From Donghicola sp041224595 (GTDB lineage: Bacteria > Pseudomonadota > Alphaproteobacteria > Rhodobacterales > Rhodobacteraceae), in NCBI RefSeq assembly GCF_041224595.1, contig NZ_JBGFGN010000121.1, forward strand, positions 1-44,825: a stretch of 44,825 nt of DNA, given 5' to 3'. Position 1 is the first letter of the stretch, and each line of letters opens with the position of its first letter. Shown piece by piece: positions 25,108 to 33,097 of the stretch. The notes under the pieces were generated by a model. That model was not told where the DNA came from, ran no database searches, and was given only the letters and a program-made list of their open reading frames with translations. A program made the position numbers and the translations under genes.

Positions 25108-26508
25108 TTACGCGCCCGCTGGAATGCCGGTGTCCCGATCACTGCGCATGGCGATCTCGGCAGAGTGGCAGATATCGTGCAAGGCGGGCTTTAGACCTTC
25201 TTCAAGCGTCGGGTGATAGATTGGCATGGTCAGCAAATCATGCGCCGTCATCCCCTGACTGATGGCCCATATCAAAAGATGGCCCAAATGATCTGCGCCA
25301 GGACAGCACAGGTCAGCGCCGATCACGCGGCCATCCGGTGCGGCGGCATACAAAACCGCGAGCCCTTGGTTTTCATCTTCGACAACGGCGCGCCCTTGGT
25401 CAGAGTAATCCGCGGTCGCTGTAAAGTCGGCACTCTCGGCACCTGTCCCGACAGAGACCATCGCTGGCTCGGAAAATGTTATCGAGAATGCAACCTCTCG
25501 CGACGACGGAATGACCGCTGGATAGGCCGCTGCGTTCAGTCCGGCGATCCCCCCTTCATCCGATGCTTCATGGAGAATCGGGCGGTCTCCGTTGGCATCC
25601 CCCGCCAAGAATATTGGTGCGTCGCCACATTGAAGCGTCAGCCGGTCGACTTCGGGCATACCGTCCTCATCCAGAAAGAGCCCTGATTGTTCAAGGTTCA
25701 GCCCTTTCAGGCTTGGCGGGCGTCCAGCAGCGACCAACACTCTATCATAACTGGCGGCCCCACCCTCCCATGTCAGTTTGACCTCGCCATCAACCAGTTC
25801 GGGCTCCGGCGTCTGGCCCAAATGCAACGTCACATCCGCCGACAGGGCGTCGTAGAGAGCCCCGTGCACATCGTCGTGCCTTGCACCAGCCAAACGTTCA
25901 CCTGCGTCGAACAGCGCAACCTCAACGCCAAGGCGCGCGAACGCTTGGGCAAGCTCCACGCCGATGACACCTGCACCGATCACAGCCAAACGATCCGGTA
26001 GATCGCGAAGTTCAAAGACAGTCTGATTGGTCAGGACAGCATCGCCAAGGTCTTGGTAGGGCGCCGGAATAGAAGGTTCGGACCCTGTCGCGATTACGAT
26101 GGTCTTGGCTTGAACCGTCTGACCATTGTCCAATTCAAGCGTCGTCGGTCCGGCAAAGCGCGCTCGTGCTTGGACACGGATTTCTTCGGGCAGATCGTTA
26201 ATACTATCCCGCGTGCTCTGAGCAAAGTGATCCCGATGTTTGCGCAGGCGCATCATGACCGCTTCGCCGTCGACGTGAATATCTGAAGCACTGATCCCAA
26301 AGGTTTCTGCCCCCCGCACCTGGTGGGCTCTTCGAGCTGCGGCAATCAGCAATTTCGACGGCATACAGCCCACCGTTGCGCATACCGTGCCTGCAAAATA
26401 CGGATCAATCAGCAGCGTCTTCGCTCCGTGGCGGCGCGCATTGCGTTCCGCGGCCAAACCCGCAGTGCCTGCGCCAATAATCGCGACATCGCATTCTAGA
26501 ACAGTCAT
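25108..26508 (-). CDS. Dihydrolipoyl dehydrogenase-like flavoprotein disulfide reductase
   Basis: A class I pyridine nucleotide-disulfide oxidoreductase of 466 aa. The FAD motif AIIGAGTAGLAAE is at the N-terminus. The redox cysteines are Cys43 and Cys48 in CATVGC, the NAD motif is VIGAGVIGVE, and a GDANGD-type second FAD motif is present. The C-terminal dimer domain carries the catalytic HPTLEE. All are intact, so it should reduce a disulfide such as lipoamide, glutathione or a mercuric-type substrate. It is not next to pyruvate or 2-oxoglutarate dehydrogenase genes, so it is probably a stand-alone paralogue and not the main E3. The ATG at 26508 has GAGGA 6 bases upstream and is preferred to the longer frame from 26544. 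It is divergent from ybaK. Confidence 0.88.
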   Translation of the reverse strand: MTVLECDVAIIGAGTAGLAAERNARRHGAKTLLIDPYFAGTVCATVGCMPSKLLIAAARRAHQVRGAETFGISASDIHVDGEAVMMRLRKHRDHFAQSTRDSINDLPEEIRVQARARFAGPTTLELDNGQTVQAKTIVIATGSEPSIPAPYQDLGDAVLTNQTVFELRDLPDRLAVIGAGVIGVELAQAFARLGVEVALFDAGERLAGARHDDVHGALYDALSADVTLHLGQTPEPELVDGEVKLTWEGGAASYDRVLVAAGRPPSLKGLNLEQSGLFLDEDGMPEVDRLTLQCGDAPIFLAGDANGDRPILHEASDEGGIAGLNAAAYPAVIPSSREVAFSITFSEPAMVSVGTGAESADFTATADYSDQGRAVVEDENQGLAVLYAAAPDGRVIGADLCCPGADHLGHLLIWAISQGMTAHDLLTMPIYHPTLEEGLKPALHDICHSAEIAMRSDRDTGIPAGA

Positions 26509-26666
26509 CTGAAATCCTCTTCGGGCGCGAACGGCCTTAAACAAATATCTAAGACCAACCGCCCAGCCCCGCCTCGGTTCCCGACACAGCGCTTTCTCGG
26601 AAAACGATGGCCTTTACTCTGAACTGGGCTCTGCGGCATACCCGCTCTATTCGACAGGAGATATTG

Positions 26667-27137
26667 ATGACTGCAACGCCCGCGACACGAGCCTTGGACA
26701 AAGCAGGGATTTCCTACGACCTGCACGAGTATGAATACGAAGGTGGCCACCAGATTGGCGAGCATGCAGCCAAAGCCATTGGCGCGGATCACAACAGGGT
26801 TTTCAAAACGCTAATGCTAGAGGTGGACAGCAAGCCCGCCTGCGTTGTCATCCCAGTCGCCGCTAACGTGAAGCTGAAACGCGCAGCAAGCGCTCTTGGC
26901 GGCAAATCGGCGCAAATGATGGAGCCTGCCAAGGCCGAACGCCTCACGGGATTTCGCGTTGGTGGGATCAGCCCGTTCGGGCAGAAAAGGCGGGTGCCAG
27001 TCTGCTTTGACACCTCAGCATTTCAATATGAGCGCGTCGTTATAAACGGCGGACAGCGCGGCGTCATGGTCGAGCTTTCCCCACATGCAGCCGCAGAATT
27101 CCTGACCGCGACCGCTGCCGATGTGACGGGCTTATAA
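26667..27137 (+). CDS. ybaK: Cys-tRNA(Pro) deacylase YbaK/EbsC
   Basis: A 156-aa trans-editing factor that hydrolyses cysteine mischarged on tRNA-Pro. It shows the YbaK-type sequence: YDLHEYEYEG, a VFKTLML segment with the conserved lysine, VIPVAANVKLK, and VGGISPFGQKRRVPV near residues 108-122. Its length is normal for the family. The ATG at 26667 is preceded by AGGAG at 26656-26660; the longer open frame from 26607 is not protein-like. It is divergent from the flavoprotein gene and ends about 100 bases before the minus-strand DUF6525 gene. Confidence 0.93.
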   Translation: MTATPATRALDKAGISYDLHEYEYEGGHQIGEHAAKAIGADHNRVFKTLMLEVDSKPACVVIPVAANVKLKRAASALGGKSAQMMEPAKAERLTGFRVGGISPFGQKRRVPVCFDTSAFQYERVVINGGQRGVMVELSPHAAAEFLTATAADVTGL

Positions 27138-27237
27138 TCAAGCAAATGGATTCTTCGGGATGTCGACGCGTCCAGTTTCACCGAGTTTTGTGAGGGGCTA
27201 AAACACCGTCGTCAAACCTGCCGCGCGCGTAATAATC

Positions 27238-27507
27238 TTAAGCCACTGTGTCTTGGGCAAGTGCTGCCGCTTCGGCCCGGTCCAAACGCTGCAATGCGTC
27301 CCGCGGCGACCCGCCTGCCCCAATCTCTCTTTTCCATATCGAGAGGCAAGATCGCGTCGACCATGGCAATGCAGCGTTGGCCATCCATCCCCGCAACTCG
27401 GGCGGCAGTCGGTCATAGGCCCGCATGGGATCTCCACATCTAGAGCGTTGGCGTTGCTGCGTCTCACCAAGATTACCACCAATACGTGCCCGATGTCTTG
27501 CCATCAT
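27238..27507 (-). CDS. DUF6525 family small protein
   Basis: An 89-aa basic protein. The core GDPMRAYDRLPPELRGWMANAALPWS, the tryptophan SIWKRE and the ending ALQRLDRAEAAALAQD match the small DUF6525 family, which I know mainly from Rhodobacteraceae. No function is known. It has no signal peptide or membrane segment. The alternative frame 27198-27482 on the same strand gives a cysteine-rich, unlikely product and is rejected. GGAG lies just upstream of two adjacent ATG codons (27507, 27504). Confidence 0.75.
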   Translation of the reverse strand: MMARHRARIGGNLGETQQRQRSRCGDPMRAYDRLPPELRGWMANAALPWSTRSCLSIWKREIGAGGSPRDALQRLDRAEAAALAQDTVA

Positions 27508-27590
27508 CCTACTCCGTCAAATGATGGCAATTTGTTATGTTATACTATTTCAAATTTCAACACCAAGGATGCGCCCTTTGATCGTCGCGA

Positions 27591-28031
27591 TTAGCAAGAC
27601 CCGCATCCCATTTCTGGCAGAGGCTTCACCGGCTTGTACCCCTCCTTCAGAATGCGGTTCATCCCACCCGCCACATCGATCACGTCAGCATCCACCTGTT
27701 GCGCGATCTGGCGTGCGGCGGCGTCAGACCGATTGCCCGACCGACACACCAGTGCAATTTTCTGTCCCGGAGATCGGCGAACCTCGATCGCTTTGAAGAA
27801 GCTGTCTGACGCGGTGAATGTCACCAGCGCCGCGTTCTCAATGACACCGGTTTCCTCCCATTCTTCGGGGGTTCGGATGTCCACAACCAACAGGTTTGGG
27901 TCAGAGGCCAGCACCTGCCCAGTCAACTCTGACCGAGACACATTGGCGGGCAGCGGGCCCGAGCGCATGGAAACCAGCAGGTAGCCGATCAGAACCAAAG
28001 CAGGAATGACGAAATAAACGAGTTTCGGCAT
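27591..28031 (-). CDS. Membrane-anchored rhodanese-like protein with C-terminal CxxC
   Basis: A 146-aa protein with an N-terminal membrane anchor (LVYFVIPALVLIGYLLV, residues 4-20) and a single rhodanese domain. The active-site loop is VCRSGNRSD, with the nucleophile Cys96. The protein ends MGCGSC, so Cys143 and Cys146 form a CxxC at the extreme C-terminus. The domain probably faces the periplasm and may act in sulfane-sulfur transfer or as a redox sensor. The CxxC could receive sulfur or bind metal (inference). AGAGGT precedes the ATG. Confidence 0.9.
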   Translation of the reverse strand: MPKLVYFVIPALVLIGYLLVSMRSGPLPANVSRSELTGQVLASDPNLLVVDIRTPEEWEETGVIENAALVTFTASDSFFKAIEVRRSPGQKIALVCRSGNRSDAAARQIAQQVDADVIDVAGGMNRILKEGYKPVKPLPEMGCGSC

Positions 28032-28139
28032 GGCGGACCTCTTTTCGAGTAGGCAGTAGAATAGTACATATTCCGTTATTAGAATTTATTCAAGGCCATC
28101 GAAGGCATTCTTGTCTTTCGCTTTGGGCCAAATTCTGGG

Positions 28140-28712
28140 ATGACGGCTGCGATGACCCAGAACCCTCTAACATTCGATCAAAGTGCCCTCCCGCTAACTG
28201 GTGCGTTCCGGTTCTTTGCTCTCGACGTAGAAACAGCTAATCGGCACCGCAGCAGCATTTGCCAAATCGGGATTGCAGGGGTGCGGTCGGACAACAGCAT
28301 CGAGACGTGGTCGACATATGTCGACCCGATCACCGAGGACTGGTCTTGCACACGTATTCACGGGATTACAGCGCGGACAGTGGTCGGCGCGCCTGTTTTT
28401 CCTCAGGTAATTGCGACAATAGATGCAATGCTGGCTGGCTTCACAGTCTATCAACACAGTCACTTCGACAAGGGTGCTGTGAACTCGGCCTGCGGGTTGG
28501 CTGGCATTACCCCGCCCGCGTGGAAGTGGATGGATAGCCTGATTGTGGCGCGACGCGCGTGGCCAGAACTCAGGGGCAACGGCGGGCACGGGCTGGGGAA
28601 CCTGAAAACCTATCTCGGCCTGAAATTCGAGCACCACGATGCCGAAGAGGACGCCCGCGCCGCCGCCGAAGTGGTCCTACACGCGGAACGCCGCCGTGGG
28701 GACTTGGCATAA
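28140..28712 (+). CDS. DEDDh 3'-5' exonuclease (DnaQ/epsilon-like)
   Basis: A 190-aa exonuclease of the DEDDh family. Exo I is FFALDVETAN, with Asp29 and Glu31. Exo II is QHSHFDKGAVN, supplying the second Asp. Exo III is HHDAEEDARAAA, supplying the catalytic His and last Asp. All four acidic residues and the His are present, so it should remove 3' nucleotides from DNA or RNA. It lacks the clamp-binding and polymerase-binding parts of true PolIII epsilon and is best seen as a stand-alone repair or RNA-turnover nuclease. The start may be 28140 or the ATG at 28152; no strong ribosome-binding site is seen. Confidence 0.88.
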   Translation: MTAAMTQNPLTFDQSALPLTGAFRFFALDVETANRHRSSICQIGIAGVRSDNSIETWSTYVDPITEDWSCTRIHGITARTVVGAPVFPQVIATIDAMLAGFTVYQHSHFDKGAVNSACGLAGITPPAWKWMDSLIVARRAWPELRGNGGHGLGNLKTYLGLKFEHHDAEEDARAAAEVVLHAERRRGDLA

Positions 28713-28716
28713 AAAA

Positions 28717-28741
28717 GCGCCCGCGACGGGATCGAGGGCGC
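28717..28741 (-). terminator. Terminator downstream of yqjG (bidirectional)
   Basis: GCGCCC at 28717-28722 pairs with GGGCGC at 28736-28741. Six A at 28711-28716 on the plus strand give a UUUUUU tail for minus-strand transcripts ending after yqjG at 28761. The hairpin also follows the exonuclease stop on the plus strand. Confidence 0.75.
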
Positions 28742-28760
28742 CTCACTTCATTGAAATGTC

Positions 28761-29732
28761 TTAGGCTGCGCGAACGTCATCCAGCAGCTTGGTAATATGG
28801 GCCGGTCCGGTGGGCCGAATGCGTTTAGGGTTCAGTGCCTTGATCGAGTAATATCCACGGGTGATGTGATCCATGTTCACGGTATCAATCACTCCGGGCA
28901 GGCGCAGAATCCGTTCCATATAGGCTGACAGACGCGGGTAGGCAGCAATCTGGCGACGGTTGGTTTTGAACAAGCCGTGGTAGGCCGCATCAAACCGGAT
29001 CAGGGTCACGAACGTCCGCAAGTCAGTCTCGGTCAGGCGATCGCCGAACAGGAAGTCGCCAGTCAGACGCTCCTCGAGCTCATCCAACATCTCGAACACG
29101 CCCTCGTCCGCCTCGGTATAGGCCTCTTGGCTGCTGGCAAAGCCTGCTTTGTACACGCCGTTGTTCAGCTTGTCATAGATGCGGGCGTTCAGATCGTCGA
29201 TCTCTCCGGCCAGATCTTCGGGATACAGGCGCAGGTCCGAGGGGATCATGTGCTCGAACGCTGTGTCGAACATGCGGACGATGTCGGCGCTTTCGTTGTT
29301 CACGATCACGTTGCGCTGGGTATCCCACAGCACAGGCACTGTGGCGCGGCCTGTGTAGTGCGGGTCGGCGCGGGTGTAGATCTGGTGGATATACTCCGAC
29401 CCGAACAGCGGGTCTTCGTCTGCGCCAGCATACCCACCGAACGACCAGCCCTGATCGGTCAATGAGGGGTTCACGACCGTGACGGGAATGATGTCCTCTA
29501 ACCCCTTGAGCTTGCGGGCCATCAGGGTCCGCGATGCCCAAGGACAGATGAACGCAACGTATAGGCGATAGCGGCCAGCTTCGGCGGGAAACCCGCCTTC
29601 GCCAGTCGGGCCTGCGCTGCCATCAGGGGTGATCCAGTTACGAAAGCCCGAGACCTGACGGACAAAGCGTCCCTTTTCGTCGGCTTTCTGAACCGGTTGC
29701 CAGTCCGCGCTCCATTTTCCATCTACAAGCAT
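28761..29732 (-). CDS. yqjG: Glutathionyl-hydroquinone reductase
   Basis: A Xi-class glutathione transferase of 323 aa that reduces glutathionyl-hydroquinones, freeing hydroquinone from its glutathione adduct. The active-site motif is FICPWASR with Cys63, the same position as in E. coli YqjG. The segments GWSFGGYAGADEDPLFG and the C-terminal helical domain with TETDLRTFVTLIRFD are family-typical, and the length is normal. It lies 14 bases downstream of the ygiD-type gene in a minus-strand unit (DoxX gene, ygiD, yqjG), and a terminator follows. The context points to quinone and catechol stress. Confidence 0.95.
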   Translation of the reverse strand: MLVDGKWSADWQPVQKADEKGRFVRQVSGFRNWITPDGSAGPTGEGGFPAEAGRYRLYVAFICPWASRTLMARKLKGLEDIIPVTVVNPSLTDQGWSFGGYAGADEDPLFGSEYIHQIYTRADPHYTGRATVPVLWDTQRNVIVNNESADIVRMFDTAFEHMIPSDLRLYPEDLAGEIDDLNARIYDKLNNGVYKAGFASSQEAYTEADEGVFEMLDELEERLTGDFLFGDRLTETDLRTFVTLIRFDAAYHGLFKTNRRQIAAYPRLSAYMERILRLPGVIDTVNMDHITRGYYSIKALNPKRIRPTGPAHITKLLDDVRAA

Positions 29733-29746
29733 GTCAGCCTCCGAAA

Positions 29747-30568
29747 TTATGCGTGAAATACAAAGGACCGCATCGACACGGACCCCAGATCAATCGAGTC
29801 CGTCATCCACGTGAGTTGGTCACGGGTGTCGGACGCGCCTGCAATGGTCAGCGCAGGCAGGTAGTGGTCGACGGTCGGGTGCGCCATCCGCAGCAGGGTG
29901 CCCAGACCCTTGCGGTCGGCCAGCACGTTGAAATCCCGATCCTCCAGCTTTTCGGCAAAGAGTTTGTCGAACGCGATCGCAAAGTCCTGCGGTTTGCCGC
30001 CCCAATCCAAGGCGCGCAGGTTATGCACCACGTTGCCGGACCCAAGGATTAGCACGCCGCGGCCCCGCAGATCGGACAGGATTTGGCCGATTTCCAACTG
30101 GTAGGACAGGTCCTGCGTCATATCGATCGAAACCTGAAAGACCGGCACATCCGCATCGGGGTACAGGAACTTCAGCACGCTCCACGCGCCGTGGTCCAGA
30201 CCCCAAGTGTCATCCTCTTGGGCGTGGTGACTGCTGAGCAGAGCGGTCACTTCACGTGCCAAGGCCGGATCGCCGTGGGCGTTGTATTGCTGATCAAACA
30301 GCTCCTGCGGAAAGCCATAGAAATCGTGGATTGTGCGCGGCATAGCCGAGACGTCGACCAGCGTGGTCCCTTTGGTCATCCAGTGGGCGGACACGACAAG
30401 GATCGCTTTGGGACGCGGCAGGTTCTTACCCAGTGCGGTCCAAGCGCGGCTATACTCGGTGTCTTCGATTGCATTCATCGGGCTGCCGTGCCCCAGAAAG
30501 ACCAGAGGCATCCGGTCCGAAGGGCTCAGTCGGTCGCGCAGGGCGCTCAGTGTTTGGACGGTACTCAT
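29747..30568 (-). CDS. ygiD: 4,5-DOPA dioxygenase extradiol (YgiD/LigB family)
   Basis: A class III extradiol ring-cleavage dioxygenase of 273 aa, iron- or zinc-dependent, cleaving catechols such as DOPA. The conserved FLGHGSPMNA near residue 24 supplies a metal histidine. Other family histidines are in VVSAHWMT, GLDHGAWSVL and GSGNVVHNLRA. The metal set looks complete. It is the middle gene between the DoxX and yqjG genes, which implies cleavage of catechols formed alongside quinones. A hairpin lies between it and the DoxX gene upstream. Confidence 0.93.
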   Translation of the reverse strand: MSTVQTLSALRDRLSPSDRMPLVFLGHGSPMNAIEDTEYSRAWTALGKNLPRPKAILVVSAHWMTKGTTLVDVSAMPRTIHDFYGFPQELFDQQYNAHGDPALAREVTALLSSHHAQEDDTWGLDHGAWSVLKFLYPDADVPVFQVSIDMTQDLSYQLEIGQILSDLRGRGVLILGSGNVVHNLRALDWGGKPQDFAIAFDKLFAEKLEDRDFNVLADRKGLGTLLRMAHPTVDHYLPALTIAGASDTRDQLTWMTDSIDLGSVSMRSFVFHA

Positions 30569-30589
30569 GTTCAGTCTCCTGTGGCGGGG

Positions 30590-30612
30590 CGGGTCGCCCT
30601 TGGGGCGACCCG
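30590..30612 (-). terminator. Intercistronic hairpin between the DoxX and ygiD genes
   Basis: A perfect 10-bp stem (CGGGTCGCCC with GGGCGACCCG) around a 3-base loop lies 20 bases after the DoxX-gene stop. There is no U run on the minus strand, so it may stabilise the upstream mRNA end or attenuate, and it need not stop transcription. Confidence 0.5.
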
Positions 30613-30631
30613 TTTCACATTAGATAATCGA

Positions 30632-31054
30632 TTAGGCGAACTGGCCTAAGGTCCGGTTCAGTGCGGGGATGCGCAGAGCATATGCACCCGCGCCTTTGAT
30701 CAGGATCACCACCTGAGCCACTGCCCAGAATACGGGGAATTCCCAACCGCCGCCTTCGTTCGAGAAGGTCCAGCCGTTGCCGCTATGAACCCATGCGGCC
30801 CCCAGCAGGACGGGGATCAGAGCCAGCGACACAAGGCGCGTTGCAACGCCAAGGATCAGCGCCAGACCACCACCAAGTTCGGCCAAGATGGTCAGGTAGG
30901 CGACGAAACCGGGCAGGCCGAGGCTCTCGAAATACCCAACCGTGCCGGGGATGGTGAAAACGCTGACCTTCATCCAGCCGTGGGCCAGAAACAGCGTGCC
31001 GCTGGCAAGGCGCAGGATCAGGGCGGAAATGTCCTTTTGTGCTTGGGGTGTCAT
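30632..31054 (-). CDS. DoxX-family membrane protein (YqjF-like)
   Basis: A 140-aa inner-membrane protein with four hydrophobic segments: LILRLASGTLFLAHGWMKV, GFVAYLTILAELGGGLALI, LVSLALIPVLLGAAWVH and FPVFWAVAQVVILI. The RLASGTLFLAHG start is the usual DoxX signature. The family is linked to quinone and thiol redox. In E. coli the DoxX-like gene yqjF is next to yqjG, as this one is close to yqjG here. It is the first gene of the minus-strand unit and faces the LysR gene across a 135-base spacer. Confidence 0.92.
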   Translation of the reverse strand: MTPQAQKDISALILRLASGTLFLAHGWMKVSVFTIPGTVGYFESLGLPGFVAYLTILAELGGGLALILGVATRLVSLALIPVLLGAAWVHSGNGWTFSNEGGGWEFPVFWAVAQVVILIKGAGAYALRIPALNRTLGQFA

Positions 31055-31136
31055 TGTCTTGTCTCCAAAAGTTCGGGGCCACCGTGTTGTGGCGTGATCT
31101 GTTGTCTGACACCGAACTTAGCGATTGACCCCATTC

Positions 31137-31178
31137 AACAAAATGGAGACTTTATGGAATGACCTTCCACATTTTGTT
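31137..31178. promoter_or_regulatory. Nested inverted repeats between the DoxX and LysR genes
   Basis: AACAAAATG at 31137-31145 pairs with CATTTTGTT at 31170-31178. Inside lies a second repeat, TGGAA/TTCCA, at 31154-31168. The spacer separates the LysR gene from the divergent unit it probably controls, a normal place for LysR binding. The repeats are seen; binding is inferred. Confidence 0.55.
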
Positions 31179-31189
31179 CTGAAATTATC

Positions 31190-32086
31190 ATGGATATCGT
31201 TGACGAACTGCGCGCCTTTGTGGCGACGGCCCAAACAGGCTCTTTCACCGGCGCGGCCGAGCAATTGGGGGTGTCGAACCGACTGACCTCGAAATACGTG
31301 GCTGAGCTGGAGGCGCGGCTTGGCATCCGTCTGTTCCAGCGCACCACCCGGAAAGTCGGCCTGACCCCCGCAGGAGAGGATCTGTTGGCGCGCGCGCCTG
31401 CCCTGCTGGAAGACCTGGACGCGCTGCTGGCAGAGGTATCCGAGGGATCCAAAGGCTTCTCTGGCGTGATCCGCTTGTCCGCACCTGTGACGTTTGGCGA
31501 ACTCTATGTGGTCGGGATGCTAGAGCGGTTCGGGCGAGAAAACCCTGACCTGATGTTTGATCTGCGTTTGTCCGACCAGTTTTCTGATCTGGCGAGCGAA
31601 GGGATCGATCTGGCCTTCCGCTTGGGACGCAGCGCCATGCAATCCATGAAGACGCGCAAGTTGGGCACCTTCAGGTCCACACTTGTGGCCAGTCCGGCAT
31701 TTCTGGAGCGTTACGGCACGCCGCAGCATCCGTCGGACCTGAACCAGCTGCCCTGCATCATCGACACTAACCGCCTGACGCCCAAGCGATGGACATTCTC
31801 CAAAGGCACAGAAACGTTCGGAGCCTCTGTACAAGGCCGGTTTCAGGTCAATTCTGCGCGGGCGGGCGTCGAACTCGCGCTCGAGGGCGTGGGCATTGCC
31901 TATCCGCCGCGCTTTGCCATCGGGTCTGCCATCGAGAGCGGTGAGCTCGTCCCCTTGCTAGAGGGCTACGATGTAGAGAGCGGACCGATCAGCGCTGTCT
32001 ACCTCGAAGGGCGCACCCTGCCCCGCAAGGTGCGCGCCCTGATTGATTTCGCCGTCGAAGACATCAAGAACGCGGGCATTTTATAG
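31190..32086 (+). CDS. LysR-family transcriptional regulator (YhaJ-like context)
   Basis: A 298-aa LysR regulator. The winged HTH is at residues 1-60 (FVATAQTGSFTGAAEQLGVSNRLTSKYVAELE), followed by the linker helix and a periplasmic-binding-protein-like effector domain from about 90. It belongs to the CrgA-type subgroup (GVIRLSAPVTFGELYV). It is divergent from the DoxX, ygiD and yqjG genes and most likely activates them. In E. coli the LysR protein YhaJ controls yqjF in response to hydroxylated aromatics, so a quinone or polyhydroxy-aromatic inducer is likely here (inference). Its last codons lie in a hairpin terminator. Confidence 0.92.
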   Translation: MDIVDELRAFVATAQTGSFTGAAEQLGVSNRLTSKYVAELEARLGIRLFQRTTRKVGLTPAGEDLLARAPALLEDLDALLAEVSEGSKGFSGVIRLSAPVTFGELYVVGMLERFGRENPDLMFDLRLSDQFSDLASEGIDLAFRLGRSAMQSMKTRKLGTFRSTLVASPAFLERYGTPQHPSDLNQLPCIIDTNRLTPKRWTFSKGTETFGASVQGRFQVNSARAGVELALEGVGIAYPPRFAIGSAIESGELVPLLEGYDVESGPISAVYLEGRTLPRKVRALIDFAVEDIKNAGIL

Positions 32087-32092
32087 CCCGCG
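32071..32092 (+). terminator. Hairpin overlapping the LysR stop codon
   Basis: CGCGGGC at 32071-32077 pairs with GCCCGCG at 32086-32092 around an AT-rich 8-base loop. It overlaps the TAG stop, between two convergent genes. Confidence 0.55.
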
Positions 32093-32101
32093 TCTGATCA
32101 C

Positions 32102-33097
32102 TCAGGCGTTGAGCGACGGATTGACCGGAACAACGATGCGACCGCGCACCTCGCCAGACAGGAACTTTGGAGCGGTCTCGATCACGTCGTCCAAGGCCAA
32201 TTCCGTGGCAATCGCGTCCAGTTTGGACAGATCAAGGTCGCTTACCAGACGATCATAGGCCGCAATGCGCTTGGCTTTGGACGCCATAACGCTGTCCACG
32301 CCCGCCAGAGTGACCCCACGCAGAATAAACGGCGCGACGCTGGTGGGCAGGTCCATACCCGCCGCCAGACCGCAGGCCGCGACACATCCACCGTACTTCA
32401 TCGACGCAATGACATTGGCCAACACGGTACTGCCTGCCACATCGACGGCGCCCGCCCAACGTTCTTTGGCCAAGGGGCGAGGCTTGCCGGACAATTCCTC
32501 GCGGTCGATGATCGAAGCGGCGCCAAGGCTCTTGAGGTAGTCCGCCTCGGACGCCCGGCCCGTCACGGCTGCGACCTGAAAACCTTTGGCCGCCAGAAGC
32601 ATGGTCGCGACACTGCCAACACCGCCCGCTGCGCCAGTAACCACGATCTCGCCGCTGTCGGGCGTTACTCCGTGCTCTTCCAACGCCAGCACACACAGCA
32701 TTGCCGTATAGCCCGCAGTGCCGATCACCATCGCCTGCCGCGCAGTCATGCCTGCGGGCTGCGGGATCAGCCAGTCACCAGAAACGCGCGCCAGACCAGA
32801 GAGACCTCCCCAGTGTTTCTCGCCGACGCCCCAGCCATTCAGGATGACTTTGTCACCCGCTTTGAAGTCCGCATGGCTGCTGTCGCGCACCACTCCGGCA
32901 AAGTCGATGCCAGGCACCATGGGAAAGCTCCGCACCACCGGCGAGGCACCCGTGATCGCCAGAGCATCTTTGTAGTTCAGCGTGGAATAGACCACGTCGA
33001 CCAGCACGTCCCCCTCTGGCAAGTCAGTGGCGCTGACATCGCGCAGGGTGACGGTTTGTTGGTCCTCGGTCTTGTCAATGACAACGGCTTGGGTCAT
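32102..33097 (-). CDS. acuI: NADPH-dependent acrylyl-CoA reductase
   Basis: A medium-chain reductase of 331 aa (YhdH/AcuI type) that reduces acrylyl-CoA to propionyl-CoA, removing a toxic electrophile made from DMSP or acrylate. STLNYKDALAITG near residue 38, FPMVPGIDFAG, ILNGWGVGEKHWGG and the NADPH motif TGAAGGVGSVA match AcuI of Rhodobacter sphaeroides closely, from memory of that sequence. It overlaps the upstream acuR by 4 bases. No DMSP lyase, dmdA or propionate gene is in the window. Confidence 0.95.
   Translation of the reverse strand: MTQAVVIDKTEDQQTVTLRDVSATDLPEGDVLVDVVYSTLNYKDALAITGASPVVRSFPMVPGIDFAGVVRDSSHADFKAGDKVILNGWGVGEKHWGGLSGLARVSGDWLIPQPAGMTARQAMVIGTAGYTAMLCVLALEEHGVTPDSGEIVVTGAAGGVGSVATMLLAAKGFQVAAVTGRASEADYLKSLGAASIIDREELSGKPRPLAKERWAGAVDVAGSTVLANVIASMKYGGCVAACGLAAGMDLPTSVAPFILRGVTLAGVDSVMASKAKRIAAYDRLVSDLDLSKLDAIATELALDDVIETAPKFLSGEVRGRIVVPVNPSLNA

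Noticed and set aside
27198..27482. Minus-strand frame of 94 codons overlapping the DUF6525 gene
   Set aside because: The DUF6525 frame matches a known family and has a ribosome-binding site; this one is cysteine- and arginine-rich without features.
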